The notes under the pieces: model-generated | What the model saw: only the letters and a program-made list of their open reading frames with translations | Told to the model about the DNA's origin: nothing | Database searches by the model: none | Translations under genes and position numbers: made by a program | Assembly (NCBI GenBank): GCA_029866125.1 | Contig: JARWZZ010000005.1 | Coordinates: 1 to 64,000 of the forward strand | Source: Limnobacter sp. | Lineage (GTDB): Bacteria; Pseudomonadota; Gammaproteobacteria; Burkholderiales; Burkholderiaceae_B | Length of the DNA stretch: 64,000 nt | Reading direction: 5' to 3' | Part shown: piece by piece, positions 1-8,597 of the stretch | Layout: each line of letters begins with the position of its first letter | Position numbering within the stretch: position 1 is the first letter of the stretch

Positions 1-98
1 CCGATGCCGATGCCGATGCCGATGCCGATGCCGATGCCGATGCCGATGCCGATGCCGATGCCGATGCCGATGCCGATGCCGATGCCGATGCCGATGCC
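1..98. repeat. Hexanucleotide (CCGATG)n tandem repeat at the window edge
   Basis: About sixteen perfect copies of a 6-bp unit run from the first base, so the tract probably begins before the window. One forward frame reads it as alternating Asp-Ala and stays open until a TAA at 207-209. The tract could therefore be the tail of a protein entering from the left, but no start or recognisable domain is visible, so no gene is called. Confidence 0.9.
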
Positions 99-177
99 GC
101 CAGCATTATCACCGCCCCAAGCTGCCGCGCAAGCGCAATCAGGCAGGACCGGATAAGCGCTTCAGGGGACGCGCCGG

Positions 178-401
178 GCGACAAAACACATCTGCACCGA
201 TCAATCTAAACACGCTGTGGAGCCCGGAAACAAGCGGCACCTAGCGTTCCGGTCTGTCGATTGCGATTGAAAAGGCAGCGCAGATTGAAAAGGCAGCTAG
301 AAGCGACAAACCACATCTGAAACAATCAACCTAACAACGCTGCGGAGCCCGGAAACAAGCGGCACCAAGCGTTCCGGTCTGTCGATCGCGATTGAAAAGG
401 C
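178..401. repeat. Two 99-bp direct repeats, each with an internal inverted repeat
   Basis: Positions 178-276 and 303-401 are near-identical, with roughly ten differences. Each copy holds the inverted repeat CCGGAA-N17-TTCCGG (224-252 and 349-377) and ends in GATTGAAAAGGC. That end motif occurs once more alone at 283-294. No convincing gene covers 1-530; the stretch holds only these repeats and the hexanucleotide tract. The pattern fits a dispersed intergenic repeat family or a structured RNA, but neither can be shown here. Confidence 0.8.
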
Positions 402-444
402 TCAGGCATCAGCGTGCGGCGGTACAAAGCAGCAGGCAAGAAAA

Positions 445-480
445 AAGCCGGGAAACTCAATGAAGAAGCCCGGCTTTTTA
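445..480 (-). terminator. Rho-independent terminator after the small membrane protein gene
   Basis: AAGCCGGG (445-452) pairs perfectly with CCCGGCTT (469-476) across a 16-nt loop. Reading leftward, the stem is followed by a run of T (A at 441-446 on the plus strand). It lies just beyond the stop of the leftward gene at 532-774. A T run is also present on the plus strand, so it may act in both directions. Confidence 0.75.
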
Positions 481-531
481 AAAACAAACAGCCCCTACTA
501 TGAAGACTGCTTGGAAGGAAACACGTTTGAC

Positions 532-774
532 TTATTTTGCAGCTGGAGCCGCTGGCTCAGCAGGCGCTGCAGGAACAACAGGTGCTGCCGGTACGGGAGG
601 CTCTACTGGAGCACCAGCCGGTGGAACAGCAATAGCGTCATCCGACTTCTTGGGTTCTTCATGATGCTCCCCACCATGCTTCTCACCACTCATGTCCAAG
701 TTATCGCCGCCTTTCATGATGACAAACATCGACAAAGCCGCGAACAAAATAAAACCGACAACAATTTTCCACAT
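532..774 (-). CDS. Small single-pass membrane protein with Pro/Ala-rich tail
   Basis: This 80-residue protein matches no family I recognise. One hydrophobic helix (about residues 3-20) is followed by a short charged, His-rich stretch (about 30-45), then a tail made almost only of Pro, Ala and Val. The order suggests an inner-membrane anchor with an extended periplasmic or cytoplasmic arm. The start is well supported: AAGGAGAG lies seven bases before the ATG. A terminator follows at 445-480. The gene is downstream of and codirectional with the MHS transporter, but the hairpin at 797-830 separates them, so co-transcription would need read-through. The His cluster could bind metal, which is a guess. 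Confidence 0.7.
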   Translation of the reverse strand: MWKIVVGFILFAALSMFVIMKGGDNLDMSGEKHGGEHHEEPKKSDDAIAVPPAGAPVEPPVPAAPVVPAAPAEPAAPAAK

Positions 775-796
775 GGTTACTCTCCTTTTTTACATT

Positions 797-830
797 CAAA
801 AAAACAGCCTCTTCAGAGGCCGCTTTTTTG
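797..830 (-). terminator. Terminator between the MHS transporter and the small membrane gene
   Basis: GCCTC (807-811) and GAGGC (816-820) pair around a TTCA loop. The stem is flanked by six to seven A on one side and six T on the other, so the extended structure works in both directions. A second hairpin, GGGGGT (837-842) with ACCCCC (852-857), lies between it and the transporter stop. Confidence 0.65.
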
Positions 831-878
831 AATGCCGGGGGTAGCCAAGCCACCCCCAGACCATTCACATCTTAAAGA

Positions 879-2552
879 TTAATCACCTTCGTAGATGTCT
901 ACATCTTTCGTTTCACGAACAAACAACACGCCGATAACCAGAGTAATCGAAGCGATGATGATCGGGTACCACAAGCCGTAGTACATGTTACCGTTTTGAG
1001 CAACCATCGCAAACGCGATTGTTGGCATCAGGCCGCCGAACCAGCCGTTACCAATGTGGTATGGCAAGCTCATTGAAGTGTAGCGAATACGTGTTGGGAA
1101 CATCTCAACCAGCATCGCTGCGATTGGGCCGTACACCATGGTCACATAAATCACCAACACGCTCAGGATCAAGATGATCTTGAGTTTGTCCACTTTGGCT
1201 GGGTCTGCCTTGGCAGGGTAGCCAGCTTCAGTCAGTGCACCTTTAACGTCTTTCTTAAACGCGTCGATAGCGGCCTTGGAAGCATCGTCAAACTTGCTGT
1301 TCACCACATTTCCAACAGGCGCAGTGATGGACTTGTCACCGATCTGGATTGTGGCAGGGCCATAACCAGCGGTTGTTACGTTTTCATAAGACACGGAGTT
1401 TTGTGCCAAGAAACGCTTAGCAATGTCACATGACTTCTTGAAGTCGATTTCGCGGGCAACTGGGTTGCCTTGGAATGAACAGTCGCCAGGCGCGGCAGTC
1501 ACAACAATCTTGTTCTTCTCTTGTGCAACAGCCAGGTCAGGGTTAGCAGCCTGAGTCAGCGCATTGAACAGCGGGAAGTAAGTCAAAATTGCAAGCACCA
1601 AGCCCGCCATGATGATTGGCTTACGGCCGATTTTGTCGGACAGCGTACCAAAAACCACGAAGAACGGTGTGCCGATTAGCAGGGACGCAGCAACCAAAAT
1701 GTTGGCTGTTGAACCGTCAACTTTCAACACTGAAGTCAAGAAGAACAGGGCATAAAACTGACCGGAGTACCAAACCACCGCCTGACCAGCCACCAGACCG
1801 AACAGGGCCAGAATAACCACTTTCAGGTTTTTCCACTGACCGAAAGCTTCAGTCAAAGGTGCCTTGGATGTTTTGCCCTCTTCCTTCATTTTCTTGAAGG
1901 CTGGGGATTCATTCATCGTCAAACGGATCCAGACGGAAATCGCCAGAAGCAGAATTGACACGATGAATGGAACACGCCATCCCCAATCCGCGAAAGCTTC
2001 TTCGCCGATCAAAGTACGAGTACCCAAAATCACGATCAAGGACAGGAACAAGCCCAGAGTCGCTGTGGTTTGAATCCATGCAGTGTATGCACCACGCTTG
2101 CCGTGCGGAGCATGCTCAGCCACGTAAGTTGCCGCACCACCATATTCACCACCCAAAGCCAAACCTTGCAACATACGCAAAGCAATCAAAATGATTGGCG
2201 CTGCAATGCCGATGGTGTTGTAGTTAGGAAGAATACCCACGATAAACGTCGAACCACCCATGATCAAAATCGTGACCAAGAAGGTGTATTTACGACCGAT
2301 CATGTCACCCAAACGACCAAAGAAAATGGCGCCGAACGGACGAACGATAAAGCCAGCAGCAAAAGCCAGCAACGCAAAAATAAAACCGGATGTGGGATCT
2401 AGACCCGTAAAAAACTGCTTGGCGATAATGGCCGCCAATGAACCGTACAGGTAAAAGTCATACCACTCGAAAACCGTACCCAATGATGATGCGAAGATCA
2501 CTTTTTTCTCTTCACCCGTCATTGGCCGTGGTGCAGCTGCTGCATTGGCCAT
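879..2552 (-). CDS. MHS-family MFS transporter with large periplasmic insertion
   Basis: This is a proton symporter for a small metabolite in the metabolite:H+ symporter (MHS) branch of the major facilitator superfamily, related to ProP and ShiA. Diagnostic features are the N-terminal GTVFEWYDFYLYG, the RLGDMIGRK loop between helices 2 and 3, and a second DKIGRKP motif between helices 8 and 9. At 557 residues it is about 100 longer than a typical member. The excess lies at about residues 337-454 between helices 9 and 10, hence periplasmic: a soluble, charged segment with two Cys. The start has AGGAG about nine bases upstream. The substrate cannot be told from sequence; carboxylates or betaines are typical of the family. 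Confidence 0.85.
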   Translation of the reverse strand: MANAAAAPRPMTGEEKKVIFASSLGTVFEWYDFYLYGSLAAIIAKQFFTGLDPTSGFIFALLAFAAGFIVRPFGAIFFGRLGDMIGRKYTFLVTILIMGGSTFIVGILPNYNTIGIAAPIILIALRMLQGLALGGEYGGAATYVAEHAPHGKRGAYTAWIQTTATLGLFLSLIVILGTRTLIGEEAFADWGWRVPFIVSILLLAISVWIRLTMNESPAFKKMKEEGKTSKAPLTEAFGQWKNLKVVILALFGLVAGQAVVWYSGQFYALFFLTSVLKVDGSTANILVAASLLIGTPFFVVFGTLSDKIGRKPIIMAGLVLAILTYFPLFNALTQAANPDLAVAQEKNKIVVTAAPGDCSFQGNPVAREIDFKKSCDIAKRFLAQNSVSYENVTTAGYGPATIQIGDKSITAPVGNVVNSKFDDASKAAIDAFKKDVKGALTEAGYPAKADPAKVDKLKIILILSVLVIYVTMVYGPIAAMLVEMFPTRIRYTSMSLPYHIGNGWFGGLMPTIAFAMVAQNGNMYYGLWYPIIIASITLVIGVLFVRETKDVDIYEGD

Positions 2553-2806
2553 GCTGTAAGTCTCCTCTTTTGCAATTAATTGCTATTGGTAAAACACTCA
2601 GTTTTTCTGAATGATGGGCAAACTATGGCGAGTGATCCTGACAACTATCTGACATTTCTAGAGTGGGGGCTCAAATAGTGAACTCGAAAAGGGTCACTTA
2701 GAATAGTTATTCCGGACACAAACTGGCTGGACTGGCACAATGCGCCTAGGTTGCTGCAGGTGCAGCATAAAAAAAGTTCATGGTTTACCCGGATCCGTAA
2801 AAATAC

Positions 2807-3871
2807 ATGTCCAAACGCAACTTTTCGATCGATTTGCTCAAAGTGCTAGCCTCACAAGTCATTGTGCTGCACCACTTGGCCAATTACAGCCCCATGACCA
2901 GCTCGGTACAGTTGGGCTTACAAGGACTATTCGATCTGCTGATGTGGGAAGGCCGGTACGTGGTACAAATCTTCTTGGTGATTGGCGGCTTTTTGTCCGT
3001 TCAAAGCCTAAGCAAGTACTTTGACCCGGCGCGCCAGGTACAAAGCTCACTGCCCCAAGTCATTTGGCAACGTTACTTAAGGCTAGGCAAGCCCTACTGG
3101 GTGGCCATGCTAATCGCAACCATGGTCATGATCATGGTTGAGTTGTGGATACTTCAGGACAAGCTGCATTGGGGCCAAACCCTTTATCAACTTCTTGCCC
3201 ACGTGCTGCTTTTGCATGACGTGCTGGGTGTGGAAGCCCTGTCTGCTGGGGTTTGGTATGTTGCAATTGACTTGCAGTTGTTTGCCCTCACTGCAATGGC
3301 ATTGTGCGCAGCCAAATATTTATCACAAAAAACCCAAGTCGCATTCCACACCTGGGCTTTGATTCTTCTGCTTGCCCTGAGTGCAGCAGGTCTGTATTGG
3401 TTTAATCGCAACCCTGATATTGATGAATGGGCCATTTATTTTTTTGGAAGTTATGGCTTGGGTATGATGTGCCACTGGGCCATTCTTCAACAACGCCGTG
3501 CAGTTTGGAGCGCCATTATTGTCGGTTTTCTAAGCCTGGGCTTGTGGATTGAATGGCGAGAACGCTTGCTGGTGGCAGCCTTTGCAGCAGCCGTACTTTT
3601 ATATGGCGAACCCCTGCGGGAGTGGTTTCTGAATAACAACCGCAACTATGCAAAAAATGCTGTGCGCGCCAAGGTAATCTCTTGGATTGAGCAATGGGGC
3701 GACGCTTCTTACTCGGTATTTTTGATTCACTACCCCATCATTTTGCTTATTAGTAGCCTGATGCTGGTGTGGGAACCACAAAACCGGGCTGCCGACTATT
3801 CGGCTTGGCTACTGGCTTGGGGTTTAAGCTTGGGCGCGGGCTTTTACCTGCACAGGAAGGTTGGTCAATAA
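2807..3871 (+). CDS. Acyltransferase family 3 membrane protein (OafA/YrhL-like)
   Basis: An integral membrane acyltransferase of 354 residues with about ten hydrophobic helices. The N-terminal pattern with His22 (VIVLHHLANY) matches the catalytic region of acyltransferase family 3, and the late motif YSVFLIHYP is typical of the last helices. Members O-acetylate or succinylate surface polysaccharides, peptidoglycan or glucans; the acceptor here is unknown. The ATG has only a weak upstream purine stretch. It stands alone, between the divergent transporter and the convergent transglutaminase gene. Its stop codon lies inside a 16-bp duplication. Confidence 0.75.
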   Translation: MSKRNFSIDLLKVLASQVIVLHHLANYSPMTSSVQLGLQGLFDLLMWEGRYVVQIFLVIGGFLSVQSLSKYFDPARQVQSSLPQVIWQRYLRLGKPYWVAMLIATMVMIMVELWILQDKLHWGQTLYQLLAHVLLLHDVLGVEALSAGVWYVAIDLQLFALTAMALCAAKYLSQKTQVAFHTWALILLLALSAAGLYWFNRNPDIDEWAIYFFGSYGLGMMCHWAILQQRRAVWSAIIVGFLSLGLWIEWRERLLVAAFAAAVLLYGEPLREWFLNNNRNYAKNAVRAKVISWIEQWGDASYSVFLIHYPIILLISSLMLVWEPQNRAADYSAWLLAWGLSLGAGFYLHRKVGQ

Positions 3872-3891
3872 AAGAGGTTGGTCAATAAAAG
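3859..3891. repeat. 16-bp direct duplication spanning the acyltransferase stop codon
   Basis: The same 16 bases occur at 3859-3874 and 3876-3891, a period of 17 bp. The TAA of the acyltransferase gene (3869-3871) is inside the first copy. The second TAA is out of frame with the gene. Confidence 0.9.
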
Positions 3892-3911
3892 GTAGGCGGG
3901 TAAACCACCAC

Positions 3912-5018
3912 TTACCTTACTTCGTACTTCAGCAACGCCTCATATTCACCCGCATTGCCAGTACTGCCCATCACCATCAAGTCACCGGGCGCAGGGCGGA
4001 TGGTGGCCACGTAGTATCCACCCTTGCGCACAAACTCTGTGCTGTTGTTTTGGCTTTGGCTCTGAAATGCAATCAATTGCCCAAAAGAGTCTGTTTTAAG
4101 CTGAAACTCATAAGGCTGCCCTGCCTTAAGCTGCTTAGCCACTGGGGCCTGCGCCACCTGAAAACTGCCATAGGGTTGGTTGAAAGTATCAACGACTGGT
4201 TGCAAAAGAGTTTGCCGGTAGTGATTCAAAACCCGATTGACATCAAACCCCACCGCCACTGCCCGAGTGCCTGAAAAAGGGAAACTCTCAAACTCTTTCA
4301 AGCCAATTTGCCTTGCTGAAAATACGCCCAAAGGGTCCGAAAAGTCATAATGGCTTAACAGCAGGTTTTCAACTGGGGTCATGAAGTAAAAATCATCCAG
4401 TTTGGCTTGATAACCATTCTTGTCATCCACATGTCCAGCCCCCCAAGTGGCGTCAACTATCTTCCACTGGCCGTTGATCAAAACCATGTTCCACGCGTGG
4501 TTGGCTTGGTCGGCTGTAAATTGCTCACCATTGGAACCGCCCTTGGCCCGGCCCTCAATCAGCTTGACGGTTAAGCCCGCCTTTTTGCCCAACTCTTGAA
4601 ATGCCACTGCATACCCATCGCACACGCCGCGTCGGCTAACCAACAACTGATCAAGGGTTTGCCGCTTGTAATTGCGCGCCTGAAAACTGGCCACATCGTA
4701 GGTAAACCGGCTGGTTAACCAACGGTAAATCACACGGGCTTTTTGCTCATCGGTTTTTGCAGGTTTAATCAGGTAGGCTAACAGTTGGTCTGCGTCGCGC
4801 TCAACCGACTTTGGGGCTTGTAAAGCATGGTTATCCAATTCCGCCCAAAACCCAGTCGCAACCGGAGGTGCTGCTGCATCGGGTACTGCAGGCACAGGTG
4901 AAGGGGCAGCTTTCGGTTTGAATACTTGGGCTTTTTGTTCAGGTAAAGGTGCGCATGCTGCCAGCGAAACAAGAGCCAAGCCAACAGCAACACCAAAAAT
5001 AAGTGAATCAGAGCGCAC
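3912..5018 (-). CDS. Transglutaminase-like lipoprotein
   Basis: A predicted lipoprotein of 368 residues with a transglutaminase-like cysteine protease fold. Counting from the GTG at 5018, residues 1-22 form a clean lipoprotein signal ending in LAAC. The catalytic triad is visible as Cys133 (RRGVCDGYA), His174 (NHAWN) and Asp189 (VDATW). The C-terminal 150 residues resemble the beta-rich tail of the kyphoscoliosis-peptidase type, with no motif I can name. A longer frame begins at a GTG at 5066, but that would bury the signal peptide. The likely role is proteolysis or cross-linking at the cell envelope; the substrate is unknown. The next gene leftward is convergent. Confidence 0.75.
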   Translation of the reverse strand: MRSDSLIFGVAVGLALVSLAACAPLPEQKAQVFKPKAAPSPVPAVPDAAAPPVATGFWAELDNHALQAPKSVERDADQLLAYLIKPAKTDEQKARVIYRWLTSRFTYDVASFQARNYKRQTLDQLLVSRRGVCDGYAVAFQELGKKAGLTVKLIEGRAKGGSNGEQFTADQANHAWNMVLINGQWKIVDATWGAGHVDDKNGYQAKLDDFYFMTPVENLLLSHYDFSDPLGVFSARQIGLKEFESFPFSGTRAVAVGFDVNRVLNHYRQTLLQPVVDTFNQPYGSFQVAQAPVAKQLKAGQPYEFQLKTDSFGQLIAFQSQSQNNSTEFVRKGGYYVATIRPAPGDLMVMGSTGNAGEYEALLKYEVR

Positions 5019-5161
5019 AACACCTGCCTGTCTAAAGGTATTAAAGTTGGCCAGCTTACATGGCACAGCTTAACAAAATCTGAAGAACATTGGGTTTGTA
5101 TTGCAACTGGGTCTTGTCTGCTTGGGCGGAGTCATTCCCGCAACGGCAGCAAATGGGTGTC

Positions 5162-6103
5162 TTATGAAGACACTTTATTCTTCAATAAAACTGAATTAAC
5201 TTTATAGGCCTGAATCTTTGCTTTGATCATTTCAATCTGCTTCTGAGTGGTTTGCTCACCCTCCAGCAAAAACTCATGCCGCTGGTCCAAGTTCAAAGCA
5301 TCTGCATGTTGCACGCTGGGCTGTATCACCACATCGGCCATAGCAAGCTCCATTCTTAAAGCCTGCATGCTTAAGATGTTAATGCTTTGGTCCAACAAGC
5401 CCCAAAAACCCAAATTGGTCACGCCTTTTTTTGGCTTCGCAGAAATGTCCACCGCAATCACAATGTCCGCCCCAAAATCACGGGCAGTTTTAACCGGCAC
5501 AGGGCTGACTAAGCCACCATCCACATACTTTTTTCCACCAATTTCAGCGGGTAAAAACACATTGGGAATGGCACAAGACGCTCGCACAGCTTGCCCTGCA
5601 TTGCCGTAATTGAATGCCACTTTTTCGCCGCTGGATAACTCAGTTGCCACCGCCACAAACTGGATGGGGAACTGATGGATAGGCTTGCTTTTGACTTGTT
5701 CATTGACAAATCTTTGCAGCTTTTCACCAATCAAGAAGCCTTGGGTGCTCAGCGTTAAATCACGAATATCACTTTCCTGCATGGACAGCGCCACTTTTTG
5801 CAGGTCAAACACACTCATCCCGCTTGCATACATAGAGCCCACAAATGACCCTGCGCTGGTGCCCACCACAATGTCGGGCCTGATGCCATGGGCTTCAAGC
5901 ACTTTAATAACGCCCACATGTGCAAAACCCTTTACGCCACCACCGCCAAGAACCAAAGCAATTCTAGGTTTGGCCTCCACAGGGGCGGGCTGCGTACCCG
6001 CATCAGGGCCAGTAACCACAGCAGGCGGCTGCTGGCTTGCACATGCAGCCAAAAACAGCAAGGTTGCGCCAAGCAAAACGCGCACATTTAAAATATTTTT
6101 CAT
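5162..6103 (-). CDS. Patatin-like phospholipase lipoprotein (RssA type)
   Basis: A serine hydrolase of 313 residues on a lipoprotein signal (LLFLAAC, Cys21). Patatin hallmarks are present in order: the oxyanion glycine loop GGGGVKGFAHVG (53-64), nucleophile elbow GTSAG (81-85, Ser83) and catalytic Asp195 in DGG. Family members are lipid acyl hydrolases. The length and lack of a C-terminal barrel fit the bacterial RssA/YchK-like class rather than an autotransporter patatin. Here the enzyme would act in the periplasm. A 7-bp inverted repeat (5157-5173) overlaps the stop codon but lacks a T run. Confidence 0.82.
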   Translation of the reverse strand: MKNILNVRVLLGATLLFLAACASQQPPAVVTGPDAGTQPAPVEAKPRIALVLGGGGVKGFAHVGVIKVLEAHGIRPDIVVGTSAGSFVGSMYASGMSVFDLQKVALSMQESDIRDLTLSTQGFLIGEKLQRFVNEQVKSKPIHQFPIQFVAVATELSSGEKVAFNYGNAGQAVRASCAIPNVFLPAEIGGKKYVDGGLVSPVPVKTARDFGADIVIAVDISAKPKKGVTNLGFWGLLDQSINILSMQALRMELAMADVVIQPSVQHADALNLDQRHEFLLEGEQTTQKQIEMIKAKIQAYKVNSVLLKNKVSS

Positions 6104-6194
6104 CGACAGATCAACAACTTATTAAATTTAAAACACCAGAGTGCCACGCCCCAACACCCTCAGGCCCAAAGCATAACGCACTGCAGCAATCAAC

Positions 6195-6285
6195 AATGGA
6201 GGGCCTCCATTAATTGTGGTTTATCAACAACCTAAAATAGGCTTCCTCAGCTGCAAGGAAATCAGCTGCAACCAAATTGTTGGTT
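6195..6285. promoter_or_regulatory. Two inverted repeats between patatin and DUF547 genes
   Basis: AATGGAGG-G-CCTCCATT (6195-6211) is a perfect 17-bp palindrome. AACCAA-ATTG-TTGGTT (6270-6285) is a second inverted repeat nearer the DUF547 start. Both lie in the divergent intergenic region and have the size of operators. No T run follows either, so termination is unlikely. The binding protein is unknown. Confidence 0.4.
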
Positions 6286-6337
6286 TGAACGAATTAATAT
6301 GAAGTAAGCTTTTGTAAACCACAAGGAATTGCGCTCT

Positions 6338-7180
6338 ATGCTAACGCACATGTCACAAAACAAGAATACGGCCCTACATCGAGTCACCACACTGTGCGTA
6401 GGTTTTGCGCTGTTCATGCTGGCAACCCTGGCGCAAGCGGCTCCGCCAGACCACAGCTACGCGCAATGGAACAGCCTAGTGCAAAAGCATGTCAAATGGC
6501 TTCCGGGTAAGAAGGCATCCCAGGTGGATTACGCCCAGTTCGCCAAAGACCGCGAGGCATTGAAGGCCGTGTTGAAGGAGTGGTCTGCCGTCACGCAAGA
6601 GGAATACAACGCCTTTAGCCGAGAACAAAAGATGGCGTTTTTAATCAATGCTTACAACGGCTTCACAGTTGAGTTGATTCTGACCAAATACCCCAAGCTT
6701 AAGTCCATCAAAGATTTGGGTACCTTTTTAAAAAGCCCATGGAAAAACGAATTTTTCACCCTGCTGGGCAAACCGCGCAACCTGGATTGGATAGAACATG
6801 AGCAACTTCGGCCTGTGTTTAAAGACCCTCGGGTACATGCTGCTGTAAACTGCGCCAGCGTGGGCTGCCCTGCCCTTTTGGACGAAGCTTTTACAGCCGC
6901 CAAACTCAACAGCCAAATGGAAACTGGGTTCAAACGATTCCTTTCCGACAAAACCCGTAACCGGGTGCAAAAAGACGAAATACAGGCCAGCTCCATTTTT
7001 AAATGGTTCAAAGAGGATTTTGAAGGCGGCAGCGGCGGCTTTCAAAACCTGAAAGATGTGTTTGCCAAATACGCCAAAGAGCTAAGCGACGACCCTGCCG
7101 TGCAACAACAATTGATTGCAAAAAGCTTAGAAGTCACTTATTTGGACTACGACTGGAGCCTGAACGACGTAGGCCGTTAA
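6338..7180 (+). CDS. DUF547 domain secreted protein
   Basis: A 280-residue protein of unknown function with an N-terminal signal peptide ending near AQA-APP. The rest is one DUF547 domain: the MAFLINAYNGFTVELIL block and the Cys pair in HAAVNCASVGCPALLDEAF are characteristic. The ATG at 6338 is preferred because AAGGA lies ten bases upstream; a TTG nine bases earlier has no room for a ribosome site. The gene follows divergently from the patatin lipoprotein and is 49 bp before the ATP-grasp gene, so the two may be co-transcribed. The conserved Cys/His content hints at an enzyme, but no reaction is established that I know of. Confidence 0.8.
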   Translation: MLTHMSQNKNTALHRVTTLCVGFALFMLATLAQAAPPDHSYAQWNSLVQKHVKWLPGKKASQVDYAQFAKDREALKAVLKEWSAVTQEEYNAFSREQKMAFLINAYNGFTVELILTKYPKLKSIKDLGTFLKSPWKNEFFTLLGKPRNLDWIEHEQLRPVFKDPRVHAAVNCASVGCPALLDEAFTAAKLNSQMETGFKRFLSDKTRNRVQKDEIQASSIFKWFKEDFEGGSGGFQNLKDVFAKYAKELSDDPAVQQQLIAKSLEVTYLDYDWSLNDVGR

Positions 7181-7229
7181 AATTTCAACTGCCCAAACAG
7201 AAAAACCAAAAAGACCAAAAAGACGCTCC

Positions 7230-8597
7230 ATGCAGCCTTACCCCAAAACGCTGGTTTTATTTTCCTACGACTGGGACCAAACCGAGTTTTCTAGACTTCA
7301 AGCCCAGTGGCCCCAAGCGCACTCGGGCTTTGACTTGTTCACATTCCCCAGCAACGCCCGGCTTGCGTGGTATGACATGGATCGTTTTGCAAACCTTTCG
7401 ATTGCAAAAGCCAAACTTCTGGGCGCCAAAGCGGTGGTGTCCAACCACGAACAATTTGGCGCATTGAATGCCGCCTTGATTGCCGAAAAAATGGGGTTGC
7501 ACGGCACATCTGTGCAAGCGGTACTGGCTTGCCAACACAAATTGTATGCGCGAGAAATTCTTCAACAAGTAGCCCCTGAAGCCAACTTGGAATTTGCGCG
7601 GCTGGATGCCAAATACGGCGGCCCAGTGCCTGACGGATTAACCTACCCGGCCTACGTCAAGCCAATCAAAGCCGCATTTTCAGTACTGGCTTGCCAAGTG
7701 AACAAGCAAGCCGAGCTACACCAACACACCCGCTTTGCCCCGTGGGAACTTTGGGTTATACGCCACCTGGTGGAACCGTTTGAAAGGTTATTGAAAGAGC
7801 GCTTGCCACAAGCGGGCACTGCACACAGCCTAATGCTGGAAACCCCCACAGAAGGCGACCAGTACTGCCTTGACGGCTACGTGTTTGATGGCCGCCTGAA
7901 ACGTTTGGGCGTTGTGGACTCGGTGATGTACCCCGGCACCGATGCGTTCATGCGCTTTGACTACCCGAGCCGCCTGCCATTACACATTCAGCAACGTGCT
8001 GAGGACGTGGCTCGCCGCTTTTTCGAGGCCATCGGTTTTGATCACGGTTTGTTCAATATGGAGTTTTTTTACAACCCCAAAACCGACAAATTGACGGTGA
8101 TTGAATTCAACCCACGCATGGCCTCGCAGTTTTCAGATTTGTACCGCCGCGTGCAGGGCATCAACCTGCATGAAATTGCACTCGCCCTTGGGCACGGCAT
8201 CGACCCTTCACACCTTCCGCAGCAATTGCCCACGGCGCAATGCGCCAGCAGCTTTGTGTACCGGTCATTTGACCCCAAGGTAGAAGTGGCAATGCCCAGC
8301 GCGGCAAGCAAAGCCCAGTTTTGGGAACAATTTCCAGATGCCCTGCTGTTTGAGTTTCCCAAACTGGCGGGGCAAATTGAGCGCGATTTTAAATGGCTGC
8401 GCAGCTACCGCTATGGCATTGTGCACCTGGGCGGCGCCAACCCTGAAGACTTGCGCGCCCGGTGCGAAAAGACCAGCAGCTTGCTGGGTTGGAAGGCGCC
8501 CTATGCAGAGTTTGATCAACACCCATTCATGAATAGAAAATCTGTACCCACTGCTGATAAAGCGGCAAGCCCATTAAAACGTTCACAGGAAAAGTAA
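7230..8597 (+). CDS. ATP-grasp domain enzyme (carboxylate-amine ligase type)
   Basis: A 455-residue soluble protein with an ATP-grasp fold. The C-terminal half carries the metal-binding FNMEFFYN and VIEFNPRMASQFSDLY segments, whose Glu and Asn residues bind Mg-ATP in this superfamily. The first 100 residues form a Rossmann-like pre-ATP-grasp region. The expected reaction is ATP-dependent ligation of a carboxylate to an amine or thiol through an acyl phosphate; substrates cannot be inferred. Its last 71 bases overlap the 3' end of the opposing sbtA-like gene, so the tail after about residue 430 may be poorly constrained. Confidence 0.75.
   Translation: MQPYPKTLVLFSYDWDQTEFSRLQAQWPQAHSGFDLFTFPSNARLAWYDMDRFANLSIAKAKLLGAKAVVSNHEQFGALNAALIAEKMGLHGTSVQAVLACQHKLYAREILQQVAPEANLEFARLDAKYGGPVPDGLTYPAYVKPIKAAFSVLACQVNKQAELHQHTRFAPWELWVIRHLVEPFERLLKERLPQAGTAHSLMLETPTEGDQYCLDGYVFDGRLKRLGVVDSVMYPGTDAFMRFDYPSRLPLHIQQRAEDVARRFFEAIGFDHGLFNMEFFYNPKTDKLTVIEFNPRMASQFSDLYRRVQGINLHEIALALGHGIDPSHLPQQLPTAQCASSFVYRSFDPKVEVAMPSAASKAQFWEQFPDALLFEFPKLAGQIERDFKWLRSYRYGIVHLGGANPEDLRARCEKTSSLLGWKAPYAEFDQHPFMNRKSVPTADKAASPLKRSQEK

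Noticed and set aside
1..98. CRISPR-like array
   Set aside because: It is a continuous hexanucleotide tract with no spacers.
460..831. Forward 123-codon open frame
   Set aside because: It is the shadow of the leftward small membrane protein gene, which has a good ribosome site and a terminator.
2733..2757. Sigma-54 promoter (TGGCAC ... TTGC)
   Set aside because: The spacing between the elements is too long for a -24/-12 promoter.
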